Below, one piece after another: positions 45,905 through 56,890 of a stretch of DNA of 64,000 nt. The first letter of the stretch is position 1. Each line of letters opens with the position of its first letter. Position numbers and translations under genes: made by a program. This stretch comes from Earliella scabrosa (Eukaryota > Basidiomycota > Agaricomycetes > Polyporales > Polyporaceae). The notes under the pieces are model-generated. The model searched no databases. It had not been told where the DNA came from and saw only the letters and a list, made by a program, of their open reading frames with translations. The DNA lies in NCBI GenBank assembly GCA_022605405.1, contig JABYQQ010000013.1, forward strand, positions 186,001 to 250,000. The letters run 5' to 3'.

Positions 45905-47333
45905 ATGGTACGTCTCCGACGGGGCTCACTTGTCACTGACGTTCACCTGTCGCTAGCACGGCGTGAAACGTGTCAGATACACTCGCGAGGCCCTCGCCGC
46001 GAAGAAAGAGCGGGAAGTGGCCAAACTCAAGGAGTTCCAGAGCTTGACTGAGGCGGTCCTCCGCAGGGCAAGTCCTGACCGTGCAGGTACCTGCCCGCGA
46101 GACTTATATCCCTCTCCCCACACAGAAGAAAGACAGCGACTTTGGGAGAGACTCACTTGACCTCACTACTCGTCTCCTACATATCAATCCCGAGTTCTAC
46201 ACTGTTTGGAACTATCGCCGACGCATTCTGCTTAATGGCATATTTCCCACCAGGTACTTGGGCCGCTCCTCCATCGGAATGCCGTTGAGGACTCATACCC
46301 TTGCAGTACTCCTGCCCAGATCAACGACGTTCTTTCGGATGACCTATCCCTGACTACTGCCTTCCTGAAGCAACATCCCAAGGTATACTGGATCTGGAAC
46401 CACCGCCAGTGGTGTCTCCAACAGGTCCCCGATGGCCCTACTGATATCGACGCCAATGGCTGGCGCCAATCGTACTGGAACAAGGAGCTCTTCGTTGTCG
46501 AGAAGATGCTCGACGTCGACCCCCGTAACTGTTAGTATCTAGACGCAGCATGATTTAGCCACATCTAACGTATGTCCGCAGTCCACGCTTGGAATTACCG
46601 CCGATACGTACTGTCCATGATGCCGGTGAAGCGCTCCGAGCTGTCCGAACTCACATACACCAAGCGCAAGATTGAGGCCAATTTCTCCAACTTCAGCGCA
46701 TGGCATCAACGCTCGAAAATATTAACCTCCCTTTGGGTAACTGGTAAGCTGGACAGGGCCAAGACCATCGACCAAGGTACGGCACCACGTGTATGTGTCA
46801 GGTATCTCCGCCGATGATCTTTCATGCAGAGTTCGACCTCGTCAAGAACGCCATGTATACAGATCCGAACGACCAAAGCGTGTGGATATACCATCGGTGG
46901 CTCATCGGTCCGGGTGAGCATCCGCCCGCATATGCCCTATGTGAGTATAGTGCTGATGTTATCTTAGGCGATAATCAAAGCATCGTCGAGCGGGAGATCG
47001 TATCCATACAGGAGCTGCTTGAGGAACAACCTGACAGCAAGTGTGAGTGTTGTCACTCGTTTTGCGAGGAACTTTGTGCCTACTGCCTTCATTCAGGGTG
47101 CATGGAATCTCTCGTGTTCTATAAGCGACTGTTGGTGCATCGTTACGGGGGTACCATGGAGAAGGAGCGACGACTGGCTTTAGAAAGGGAATGTGCGGAG
47201 TTGCTTGACAGACTGCAGAGGGTGGACCCGGATAGGCGGCAACGCTACATCGATATGTGTAAGTCCCCGATATATCCCTCTGTGTCTCAAGCTGACTTCG
47301 CTCCGAACAGCTCGTGACAATAGCAGTACCTAA
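45905..47333 (+). CDS. bet4: Rab geranylgeranyltransferase alpha subunit Bet4
   Basis: Alpha subunit of the enzyme that adds geranylgeranyl groups to Rab GTPases. The start codon alone forms exon 1 (45905-45907). Exon 2 (45957-46067) continues HGVKRVRYTREALAAKKERE, matching the fungal MHGVKR start. The next intron begins with GC (46068) and joins to KKDSDFGRDSLDLTTRLL. PPTA repeats are clear: NPEFYTVWNYRRRIL, HPKVYWIWNHRQWCLQQ, DPRNFHAWNYRRYVLSM, NFSNFSAWHQRSKIL and DPNDQSVWIYHRWLIG. A helical region with ECAELLDRLQRVDPDRRQRY ends the protein, finishing SRDNSST at 47333. No LRR or Ig-like domain, as in fungal rather than animal forms. Confidence 0.92.
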
Positions 47334-47613
47334 TATATTGTCGCCATATGCTCACATGCGCATCACGAAGGTGGAACGACCCGACCGCGGGCACCAGAAC
47401 ATCTCACCACGCCGGCGTACCGGTGGTTCCCGCACACCAAAGATAGCTGAGACAACCGTTCTTGGCTTATCGATTCGCAAATACAAACACCGCCATAATC
47501 CAGCCTATCCTACACACACGCTAGTACAACCCGCAAGCGGCTTGGCCGTATGGTAAGTGGGGGTTAAACGATCATGAGCGAGCCGCGGGGATAGGGAGGG
47601 AGGAGATGGGCGT
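47334..47613. other. Convergent 3' region of bet4 and the metallothionein gene
   Basis: 280 bp of 3' flanks. No gene seen. Confidence 0.35.
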
Positions 47614-47825
47614 TCAGCACTTGCACTCGCCCGGCTTGCAGCCGCAGCTATGGAGCAGGTCAGTTCAAGCACCTCGCCTGACGACGAGAATACTCACGTC
47701 GCGCCGCAGTTGCAGGTGTTGGAGCCGCAGGCGGCGTTCTTCGGGGCGTCGGTGGTCTGTGAGGACGTGAATGGTGAGCACAGCGATGGGGGAGGGAGCG
47801 GACCATGGACACTCACGGTGTACAT
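47614..47825 (-). CDS. Metallothionein, 33 residues, three exons
   Basis: Exons 47825-47817 (9 nt), 47756-47698 (59 nt) and 47647-47614 (34 nt) join in frame to 33 codons plus stop. Both introns are GT-AG. The product begins MYTTTDAPKNA and continues with seven cysteines in CGSNTCNCGATCGCKPGECKC, mostly as C-X-C or C-X3-4-C pairs with no aromatic residue in the metal part. Seven cysteines in about 20 residues match the size of the copper-binding Neurospora-type metallothionein. Likely role: copper or other soft-metal buffering. A TATA-like box lies about 90 bp upstream. The gene is too short for ordinary ORF finding. Confidence 0.85.
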
Positions 47826-49299
47826 GGTCAAAGAGTTGAGCGATGAGGTTTGTGGTGAGTGGTTGTAGTGGTTTGGAACACTGAGGGAAGACCAGGTGGA
47901 GCCCAACCTCACCGCTTTATATCTCCCCGGACCCACGGTCCACGTGCGTGCCGGCCTCGCCCACGGTGCCCCAAAAGGAAACCAAGTAAGTTGCGCGGTT
48001 TTGTGGACACCAATCACACATGTTCAAATCTGATCACAGCCAGCGGGCACCATGTGCCGTTGCCGCATCAGTCTAGACTGGCGGCCGTACCCGCTTTCCC
48101 GTAAGTTCGGGGGTGCATCTGCATAGCCTGCTTATGTGGACCGCGGTTCACAAAGTCGCTCAGCGCGATGTGGCGTCCGGCACAATTCCAGATCCTTCTC
48201 TCCAAGGGAAGCCTAGGAAGCCTATGGCAAGGAAGTCCCAATGTATGCTGCCAAAGACGCGACTAGTGCGCCCCTGCTTCGCTGTTCCCAAGGTCCGGCA
48301 TATCTATGAACGTTTCATGCAGCTGTCCTACCAGACGTAGATACATGGGTGAGTCGACACGGTATTCTGCCCCTATTGTCACTCAATGCGTGCTGATTAG
48401 ACTCCAAATGTCGCCGCCATAGTATCCGCCCATTCCCCGTACAACGCTGCGGCAGGCACAATCGTTCTTCTGTCGCTCAAAGCGAGTGTCGACCGCCCGG
48501 CTGCCTGGAACTCTGGGCAGACCATGTACGTCTTAGACGGATCAACGTCACCCACATGAGGTCCAGAATGCGTGCCGTCAATGCCGTTCTGGCGGTGGAG
48601 GGGTACTAGACCACTGGATCTGCCAGTACAAACCGTGTATGTCTTCTGCTCGGTACTGGTTGATATTAACAGTCAGCACCCACATCTGTCTATCATGGTT
48701 ATGTCCCCCCTTGCACGTCAACGCTCAGAGTCCCAGTATACCAGAGTATATCAGCGCCGACTCGTTCTTGGACAAGAATCAGGCACTCGCGACACGGGAC
48801 TTCGAAGCACTCCCACGCACTCATCGCCCTTTGCGGACATCGCACAAACTCCATTCACTCAAACGAGTCGCCCTCCGTCAATGGTGCCACAGCAGTGACG
48901 GCTTGCTATGTCATGCCATGACCGACTTACGGCTTCCCATGTTCACTTCTAGGTCTAGTGCCATCGGTGAGGAGCGAAGAATTTGATATGAATGCTGCGG
49001 ATACATGTGGAGTAACACGACAGTACAGATTTTCGACAACGGTGAGAACCAAAAGCCCAGTGCTTTGGACGTCAAGCCAATGAATCGTGAAGTTCGTAAC
49101 GAGGTCATATACAGGGGCATGAGGGGGCGTTCAACGGGACAACATGCGCGACAAGAAGGAAGGCGTGGGTAGGGTACAACCCTGCATGCGGTAGAAAAAT
49201 AATAATGTACTTTCATGCACTGCAAGAGATGTCGAGAGGACCGAGTTCATGAGCATAGGGGAGACGACGACGACAAGCATACGACGGTCCAAGGGATAC
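47826..49299. other. Gene-free stretch, about 1.47 kb
   Basis: Metallothionein promoter on the left and Edc4 3' flank on the right. I see no family motif, transposon end or tRNA in it. The frame at 48113-48340 (75 codons, +) has no recognisable features and no splice support. Its meaning is open. Confidence 0.4.
47915..47922 (-). promoter_or_regulatory. TATA-like box of the metallothionein gene
   Basis: Reads ATATAAAG on the minus strand, about 90 bp before the ATG at 47825, in a GC-rich setting. Strong TATA boxes are common in inducible metallothionein genes. Confidence 0.5.
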
Positions 49300-52200
49300 T
49301 CATATCGGCTTGCGGGTAAGAATGTCCTGGATCTCGCTGATCGTGCGCGTAGCCTCGATCGGCGGGCCAGGGAGGATTGAGAGGCGCGACTTCGTCGTGT
49401 TCAGCATCTGCTGGACGTTCGGCAAGACGCGCGCAACGTATGGGGAGATAAGGGGATCCTGTGGGTAGTGTAAGCGCGGATGTTACTTGGCGGAACCAAG
49501 GAGCAACGTACAGTGGTATTGAGCGCAGTTGCTGCCCGCTGCAGCCACCACATCGAAACCTTGAAGGACTCGTCGACCGGCGAGGTTTCACCAATAATAG
49601 TAGAAAGCTACAATGGCGCGTCAGTTATGATGACCTGTGCCTCGTGACGAAGGGAGCTCCGCGTACCCGATGCACCAGCGTCAGCATGACAGCTTGCGAA
49701 AGGGGGCTGGGAGCGTTCAGAGGCATGACGATATCCGGGTTCGACCGCGCAAGCAGTTCGCGGAGCTGTCGTGTGTCCTGAGAGCCCAACACCGCAAGAT
49801 AAGTGTCGTCCCACTCCTCCGGCTGCCCAGAGGCGGGAGGAGTTGCGCGCGGCATCGATTGCTGCTGGGGAAGAGGGGGAGGAGCGGTGGGATGAGAGGC
49901 TTGAGGAGCCGCGATGTTCGGACCGAACCACGGGCCATGCATGGGAGGGAGTTGCTGAGGTTGTGGGGGAGGTTGCTGGAAGGAGGTGTGGGGAGGGTAA
50001 CCGGATGGCTGGGACGTAGGGCCCATATTCGGCTGGCGGAGAAGCTGCGAGAACTGGGCTGGGGGAACCATGCCCGCACTGGACGGGCCGGGAGAACTGC
50101 GATTCTGGACGTGACCATAACTGGGCACAGGCGGATGGCTCATGAGATACTTGACTTGATCGGAGAGCAGACGGACGGACTGCTCCAGCTCGCGGATGAC
50201 GGACTGCAGACAGAACCGGTTAGTACTAGTCCACGCCCCTTACGATACTGACGTACCTCCTGGCTGCGGAGAGCATCGCCCTGCCACGCAAGCACCTCTT
50301 TCTTGAGGTTGAGTATCTCCGAACGAATCTCACGAGACAGCTCTTGGTGCATGGCGGAAGAGGGGATGAGGTTCTTGGAGATGCTCTCCTTCACCTGCCT
50401 CTCAATGACCGGAGTGACGGACGTCGAGAACGCGCGCGCGACCTGGTTAGCCATCTCGGGACGGACGAGAACACGTTCGATCTCGTTCGGCAGGTTCTAC
50501 AAGCAATCATTTTGTGAGTTTCGAAAGGGACTCAGAGAAAACATGGTACTGACCATCTTCATCGCGTCGCTGACGCCCTTCGCGATCTGGTTGCTGAGCG
50601 CAGCCTTGACCTCCTGCTTCGTGATGTTCTCGAGCGACGGGAGGACCGAGTTCTGCACCTCAGCCTTGACGGCCATCTCGACTACGCGCGTCGTGTTCTT
50701 CGTCAGCTCGGTGGAGATGAGCTTCAAGATCTTCTCCTGGCGGACGAAGTCCGCAGCCTGCTCGCTCTGGCGGACCTCCTCGAGGCGTTGGTCTGCAAGT
50801 AGATCGTCAGCACTCCTGTGCATCTCGGGGGGTGTACACATGATCACTCACGCTGCTTGTCAAGCTCCTTTGAGATAAGGCGGCCGAGACGGTTGTGGAG
50901 ACTCTCCTCAGACTTCTTGATCTCCCTGGTCAGCGCGGCGGCAGTTTCAGCGTTAAGTTCAGCATCGGACCGCTTGTCCGCCTTCTCCCTCTCGGAGTCT
51001 TTGTTGCTGTCCTTCCACCCGACGTTCTTGCCCTTCGCGTTCTTGCCCTTGCCCGGACCACGGCCGACTTCCTCTCTGGGCGCTTCGACTTCGACCTCCT
51101 CGGACGGCGGTGTCTTCGTCCGCGGGAGCGGAACGGTGAGGGGCGAAGCACCAGGAGGGAAGAACTGGGTGCCACTCGATCCCATGGGTGGCAACTGACG
51201 TTGTGGCTTCATGTCGATAGGAGGGAGCTGCGCGCCGTGGTAGGACGGGAAGCGCGCGGGCGTGCTTGACAAAGCCGTGTTGTACCACTCCTTCCTGATC
51301 AGGACCTGGTCGACACCGGTCGAGTGGACAGAGAACGCCACCAACGCGAGCTCGCCAGGAGGCACCTTAGCAGCGACGCAGGCCGCGTGCGCCTCGTCAC
51401 CGTGAGGGTCGGCGTCTGCGGTCAGAATCACGAAGTGGATCGTCGGCTTGGGACCGCTGAATTCGACGACCTGTTCGAAGTACGCTCCGCGACCGACGTC
51501 CTCTCCGCTAGGGGAAGGGGCACCGATGTCAAAGTTCAGCTTGAACGCGATCATACTCTCTCGCCTGTTGTTGGCGATCCACAACGTGTTGATGCGCGAG
51601 TCGTAGTTCGCATGACCGAACATATGCGTGTCCTCCTGGTCGCCATTGACGAACTTAACGGTCGACAGAACTTGGCGGCCCATGACCGGCAGAAGCTGGA
51701 AGATCGTTCCGTTCTTGCGACCCACGATGACCCCGCCATCGACGAAGGTGAGGGAGGAAGGAGTGTCGTCGCCACGGATCTTGTGCGACCAGAATGGCAG
51801 CTTATCGCGAATGTTCCACATCGTGAGCGTCGAGTCCTCGGAGATCGTCGCAAGCGCAGATCGAGGGAGATCGTAGTCGAAGGCGATGATGGGCTGAAGT
51901 GAGACGTTTTAGACACGGAGTGTGACCATAGATGAGACGACGTCTTACAGAGGGCACCGAGAAGACCTGGCCAATTCTGCTGAGATCATTCTGAGAGATA
52001 GGCTCTCCTCCGAACGCAAGTGCCGCGTCGGTGATGTTGAGGAAGTAGACATTGTTGACCGACGCAACAGCAACGAGATCAGGCTGCTGAGGGTGCCACT
52101 TCACCGCATGAAGCGGTTCTATGTCGCCCTGTGGGTAGACGCAGAGCATCACTCGTCCACTACATAGGATAGGTAAGTTCCAGATATGACGATCCGCACC

Positions 52201-54057
52201 AAGCATATACTCACGGAACATCGTCGGTGATGACCTCTGGCAACTCCCAAACGACAAAGCCGCCGTCTGAGGTTACTCCAGCTAGGCGATTACCGTGCAC
52301 AGACATGTCGCTCACGGCGGTACTCGGAGGGAACAGGGGAGGGAGCTGAAGGAGAGTCCGGTCACCGCTGGAGCGAGAGATGACGCGAACACGACCTGCA
52401 ATAAAGGCGGGTTGAACCATCTGTGCACCCGTAAGAACTGTACACTAACCCTTGGTCATCGCGTACGCAACCCATTGAGTTGCTCCGATGGTGGTACCAG
52501 GTAAGAACGTCGAGTCAACCTTAACGAGCGCGATAGCGGTCGACTTGACAGTGTCCTGAGGAGCTTGTATCTCGTCCAGAGGTTGCGAGACATCGAAGAC
52601 GATCGTCTGGCTTTGCGAGCTGGAGAAAGACACAGTCAATGCGGGAAGTAGCTTACACGGTTGTGAAGTACCCACCTCGGGCTCACGTTCTTGCCCTTCG
52701 GCCCGCCACGCCTGTTCTCCACGCTGCCACGCTGAGGGAGCGGCGAGCTCTCCTTGTCGCGGTGATAGTTGTTCCCAAACGGACCTTGAGACGCACCGAT
52801 GGGAGACTCCGCTGCACGACGCTGCTGCCGCGCTGGCTGGCTTGCTTGCTTCGGCGGAGATGACCGCGGGGACCCAGTCGGGTGCGGCGGGAGCGGACGT
52901 GAGCCCCTGGCCTGAATAGGCTCCGCTTGCGGAGTCTCCTCCCCCTGGTAGTGATCGTAAGGAGCGACAGGTGGTTGGGTCGGCTGGGGCTGGGGCGCCT
53001 GTCCCCGGGTGAGTTGGTCCATGAGGTTTTCTACAGACTTGCGCTTCGGGTCTATGGCTACAGTGTTCCAAGAAGGGTCTTCAAGGGGTTGCGCCTGGGG
53101 AGGGGCCTTCCTCTTCCCGGCGTTGGTGTTGTTCAGAGCGTCGAATGGAGAAACAAAGTCAAACATGGAACGGCGAGCAGGAGACGGTGCACGCTGCTGC
53201 GACTGCGAATCTTGCGGCGGATGGACGCCGGCGGAGCCCTCGCGCTCGTGCGGGTAGGTCTCGGGAGGAAGGGAGTACTCGTCATGATGCGATTGCTCGG
53301 CTGGTTGCGGAACGTAAGGGGGCGAGGGGCCCGACGGCGGAAGCGACATGGGTGTCTGTTGCGCGTCGGGGGTGGAGAACTTCGGTGCACTGCACGCGAT
53401 AGTAATAGGAGTCAGAAAAAAGATACCTGCTGCATCGCGCACGCAGCTCGGAGGTCACAGGGCACGAATGGGGCCCTCCGAGAGATCGCGAGCGGATCCG
53501 GAAAGGAGGACTCACCCAGACATCAACTGCTCGAGCAACAACTTTCCCTGAGACTCGCTGTTTGTCATCCCTGGCCTCGGTGCGGAGCCCGGGGGCGTAG
53601 GGACCTGCTGGGGCTGCACCGGGCCGACAGGCGGGATGGGTTGAGGGTTTGAAGAGGGAGTCGAAACCGCACCGAGAAGAGAGAGCAGAGCGTTCTGCCT
53701 GTCGTGGGTGTGGCTGCTGGGGCCGGAAATGTTAGAAGAAACAGAGCCAGCGTTTCCGGACGCTGGAGTCGCGGGGCCGGAGTGAGCTTGCTGCTCCGGG
53801 GGACCCTGATAGATATTTGCGCTCGCAATGCTCGGCTGCGGGCTTACGTGTGAAGCGGAGGGGGCATTGAGGCCGTTGAAGAGAGAATCGAGGTGAGCCT
53901 GCGCAGAGCTAGGGGCTGCGGGCTCGAGCTGAGAGAGGACTGGGGAGACATGGGGCTCGGTTGACTGAGCGGGGAGGCTCTGGAAGTGCTGGGTCGTCGG
54001 GGGCGGGGTCGAGGGCCCGCGCGAAAAGACGTTATCTCTTGCGGTGATGGGATCCAT
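49300..54057 (-). CDS. EDC4: Edc4/Ge-1-like mRNA decapping scaffold
   Basis: A P-body protein that bridges the decapping enzyme Dcp2 and its activators. From ATG 54057 it begins with a long, disordered Pro/Gln/Ser-rich region of about 430 aa. A seven-bladed WD40 part follows: VAYAMTKGRVRVISRSSGDR, DMSVHGNRLAGVTSDGGFVV, EPLHAVKWHPQQPDLVAVAS, VGRKNGTIFQLLPVMGRQVL and RINTLWIANNRRESMIAFKL. A charged helical/coiled-coil region comes next (EKADKRSDAELNAETAAALT, QEVKAALSNQIAKGVSDAMK), then a second Pro/Gln-rich linker. The C-terminal alpha-helical domain ends EEWDDTYLAVLGSQDTRQLR, LRELLARSNPDIVMPLN and LTRKPI. This order matches human EDC4. Many introns; the exact first exons are moderately certain. 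Confidence 0.88.
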
Positions 54058-54446
54058 GCCAGCGATCGCAGAGGCCAGGAGCTGAGACTCGCTCCGGGAG
54101 AGGGTGTGAAGGGGAGAGATAGAGGAGAACGCGAACGATGCGCGCGATGCAGCGAGTCTATACCACTCGCCACCTCGAGGTAAACACGCGTCCTTCGGCT
54201 AACTCCGCAACCTCCCTTTGCCCAATCCCCATCCCCCGGCCTCCACCAGCGGGTACACCATGCTCTGCCATGCATGTCCGTGCAATCACCATCGCCTGAT
54301 ACTCCCCCACTTTGATTCCGGTGAGACACAAACACACCCCAGACAATAGCGTGTCTTCGGGCAGGCAAACACGAGTGGCGCACAAGCACAAACACTTCCA
54401 GGGTGCACGCTAGTGTACAAAAGTGCAAACGTTCATTCTTCGAGCT
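54058..54446. other. Edc4 promoter and dioxygenase 3' flank
   Basis: 389 bp between two minus-strand genes. No gene seen; one inverted run of CACACACC-type sequence is not notable. Confidence 0.35.
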
Positions 54447-55879
54447 TCAAGCCACTGCGTTCTTCGCCGCCGCCTCTGCGTTCCTCCTCAACGCCTCCTC
54501 CGCCAGCTTCTCCGGCACGAGCACGATGTCGCGCTGCAGAAGCCTGTACGAGCTGCCCGTGGTGAAGCCCCGCTTCCGCGTCTCCGCCTCGTCGTGGACT
54601 TCCTTGTACTCCTGCGGAGAATGTTTCGTTCAATCACATCGCTCTTAGCGTCCCGATCGTCCACAGCGAACACGTACCACGATGAGAGACTTCTTCGAGC
54701 CGAATACTGCGTCACTTGCCAACCACGCATCACCTGCGGGGTACCAGGCCGTGATGAGCTTCCTGAACCCAGGTGCCTCAATCATCAGGTGCAGATGGTT
54801 CGGACGCATGTTGTGTCTCCCTATCCCAAGCAGCATCTCGCCGACCGGGCCCTATTCGTGATGTCAGCTCAGCCCGGAGCATCCGCATCGCAGGGAAGAA
54901 GGGGGGCCACTGACATCTCCAGGAATCGGATAGGCGACCGGTGCCACAGCGCGGTAACCAAAGTATCCATCCTTGTCTGCATGGATCCGGCCTCTGCAGT
55001 CAGGCTTATCGCGGACCGCGTACTGGGTGTCATAGAATCCTATCACAGGGTGTACTTAGATGAAGGCGCATGGCCACACTTCGCACCGAGGTGGTACTCA
55101 CCGTCCGCGTCCGTCTCCCACGTCTCGATGGTAGCGCCAGGGATAGGCGTCCCGTCCGTGCTCAGGACGCGTCCCTCTACGAACAGATTGTCGCCCTTGC
55201 CGTCGGACGCGATCGAGCCCCCGTTCTCGACTGCCGCAGCCATCCTATCTCAGCACCGAGCACCGAAATGAATCGCAGTTAGGTTTCGCTCTCACCATCT
55301 GGAGCATCTTCGGTGAAGAACGGTCCGAGGACGCTGCTGTGCGTCGCGCCCTCCACGGGCGGGTTGTTGATCGCGTCGACGACCGCGGAAACCCCAAGGA
55401 CGTCGGAGAGGAGGATGAACTCTTGGCGGATGGGCGTGCATGTCTGCCCGACGCGCGTGAGGAACTCGATGGCCTCCATCCACTCTTTCCCAGTCAGACT
55501 GACGCACGGACGTCTTGAGTGTTGAGAACATCAGCAACGAGTATGATCGAAGACACACCTCGTGTCCCGGACGAACTGATGGAGGTGGGTGAGCAGGTTC
55601 TTCAACAGGAACCTCTTGCGACTAGATCCGCGTCCAAGTCAGTTATGGATGCCCGCTCTCAGCAGCATGTAACGTACGGATCAGGCGTGAGCTCTGCGAG
55701 CTTCAGCACATTGCTCGTGATGACATCTGCACTCTCAGGAAACTGTCCACAGTCAATGTAAGACGCTTCTGTTGAACATCACAGTACAGTACAGGATGTA
55801 TACAAGTACTTACCGGTAGCTCAAACGAAGGCGGCGGGAGACCATTCGAAACAGCCTTGTGTTCGACGGGGCCACTCAT
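54447..55879 (-). CDS. Intradiol ring-cleavage dioxygenase (catechol/hydroxyquinol type)
   Basis: A non-heme Fe(III) enzyme that opens catechol-like rings between the hydroxyls. The N-terminal helical domain (KFLLKNLLTHLHQFVRDTRL, VGQTCTPIRQEFILLSDVLG) is typical of catechol/hydroxyquinol 1,2-dioxygenases. Then come GATHSSVLGPFFTEDAPD and the core VEGRVLSTDGTPIPGATIET. Iron ligands fit: Tyr in GFYDTQY, Tyr in GYFGYRAV, and histidines in GRHNMRPNHLHLMI. The tail is helical (RDIVLVPEKLAEEALRRK). Hydroxyquinol 1,2-dioxygenase is my best guess because of the N-terminal domain; it would join the lower beta-ketoadipate route used on lignin-derived aromatics. A TATA box lies 150 bp upstream. Confidence 0.87.
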
Positions 55880-56026
55880 GGCGATACGAGCTAAGTAACA
55901 GGGTTCACGAGAAGCGCGCTGTGTGGTACGAAGGGAAGTAGAGCGCAATAGCACAGGCCAGTCGCCGGTCGCAGAAGCACAGACAGATATGTCGATAGCA
56001 GCGGGCCCCAAACTCCAATCATCGGC

Positions 56027-56034
56027 CTTATATA
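56027..56034 (-). promoter_or_regulatory. TATA box of the intradiol dioxygenase gene
   Basis: TATATAAG on the minus strand, about 150 bp before ATG 55879. Same consensus as before the nitronate monooxygenase gene. Confidence 0.55.
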
Positions 56035-56636
56035 ACAATAGGCCCCGCGAGTCGACCCGCCGACGGATCCTACCCGGGGCGCATAGCGAAGACCGCGGCC
56101 TGACGTTGAGAGGAGGTACCCTGTGGACTTGTTTACCGGATATAGGCGGTCATGTGCGTCCGATGACCAGACCTGGCTCAACGCCATCGCGAGCGCGAGC
56201 CAGAAGCGGTCGGGTGCTGCATAAGCAGCGTATTTTTGAGAGCTTTCGTGCTACACGACGGTGGTGTCCTTGGTAACACTGGAGAAGCATACCACGGATG
56301 AACACGGGGTGTGTGTCACAACCGTCGGTCATCTGAAGGACGCAGGATGATTTATGGGGTAATATTCAGACAGACCATGCAGCCGGGAGTGACACAGGAT
56401 AGCGCGAAGTGGTTGGAGAGGCGTCGTACGGCGAAGCGAGACTGAAGACTGAACTTGAAGTAGCTCGGCCCGAGGTAGTGATGAGGATCTGGTACGGGGA
56501 CGTACGTGGGGGAGACTGTATCCGGACACCAGACACAGTAGCGTTCGTACTAGAGGCAGAAAATGACCCGTGCAAGCTCTGGTTGTGTCACAAGCATAGT
56601 GAGACTCGACCTGCGACGCGCGAGGAGGCGTTCTGA

Positions 56637-56654
56637 ACGCGTCGCGCGACGCGT
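56637..56654. promoter_or_regulatory. 18 bp perfect palindrome with two ACGCGT boxes
   Basis: ACGCGTCGCGCGACGCGT is its own reverse complement and carries ACGCGT at both ends. It lies 237 bp before the sft2 ATG and 8 bp before a CCAAT box. ACGCGT is the known core of the ascomycete MBF/MCB element; binding here is inferred. Confidence 0.6.
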
Positions 56655-56890
56655 CTCGCGTCCAATCAAACCAGCGCCTATGCGGCAATGCCACGTGTTG
56701 CGCCGAAACGCCGAAGCGGAAGCACAGTCCAGTGCGGCTTGGCGCACGTCTTCAGCAGCAACACCGCCGAGAGCTTGCTGGCCTCCTCTCATCCGTCCTG
56801 CCCTCGCCGCTGCCAGTCCTCTTTCCGCCTGTAGTACTCCTCTCTTCGCCAATTCCTACCTAGTTTGCAAGTGCGCTTTCCCACCACAAA

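Larger units (their letters stand above)
55880..56890. other. Divergent region between the intradiol dioxygenase and sft2
   Basis: 1.0 kb with promoters of both genes: TATATAAG (minus) at 56027-56034, an 18 bp palindrome with two ACGCGT boxes at 56637-56654, and a CCAAT at 56662-56666. No gene seen. Confidence 0.5.

Noticed and set aside
48113..48340. 75-codon + strand frame in the gene-free stretch
   Set aside because: No recognisable domain or splice signals; random frames of this size are common.
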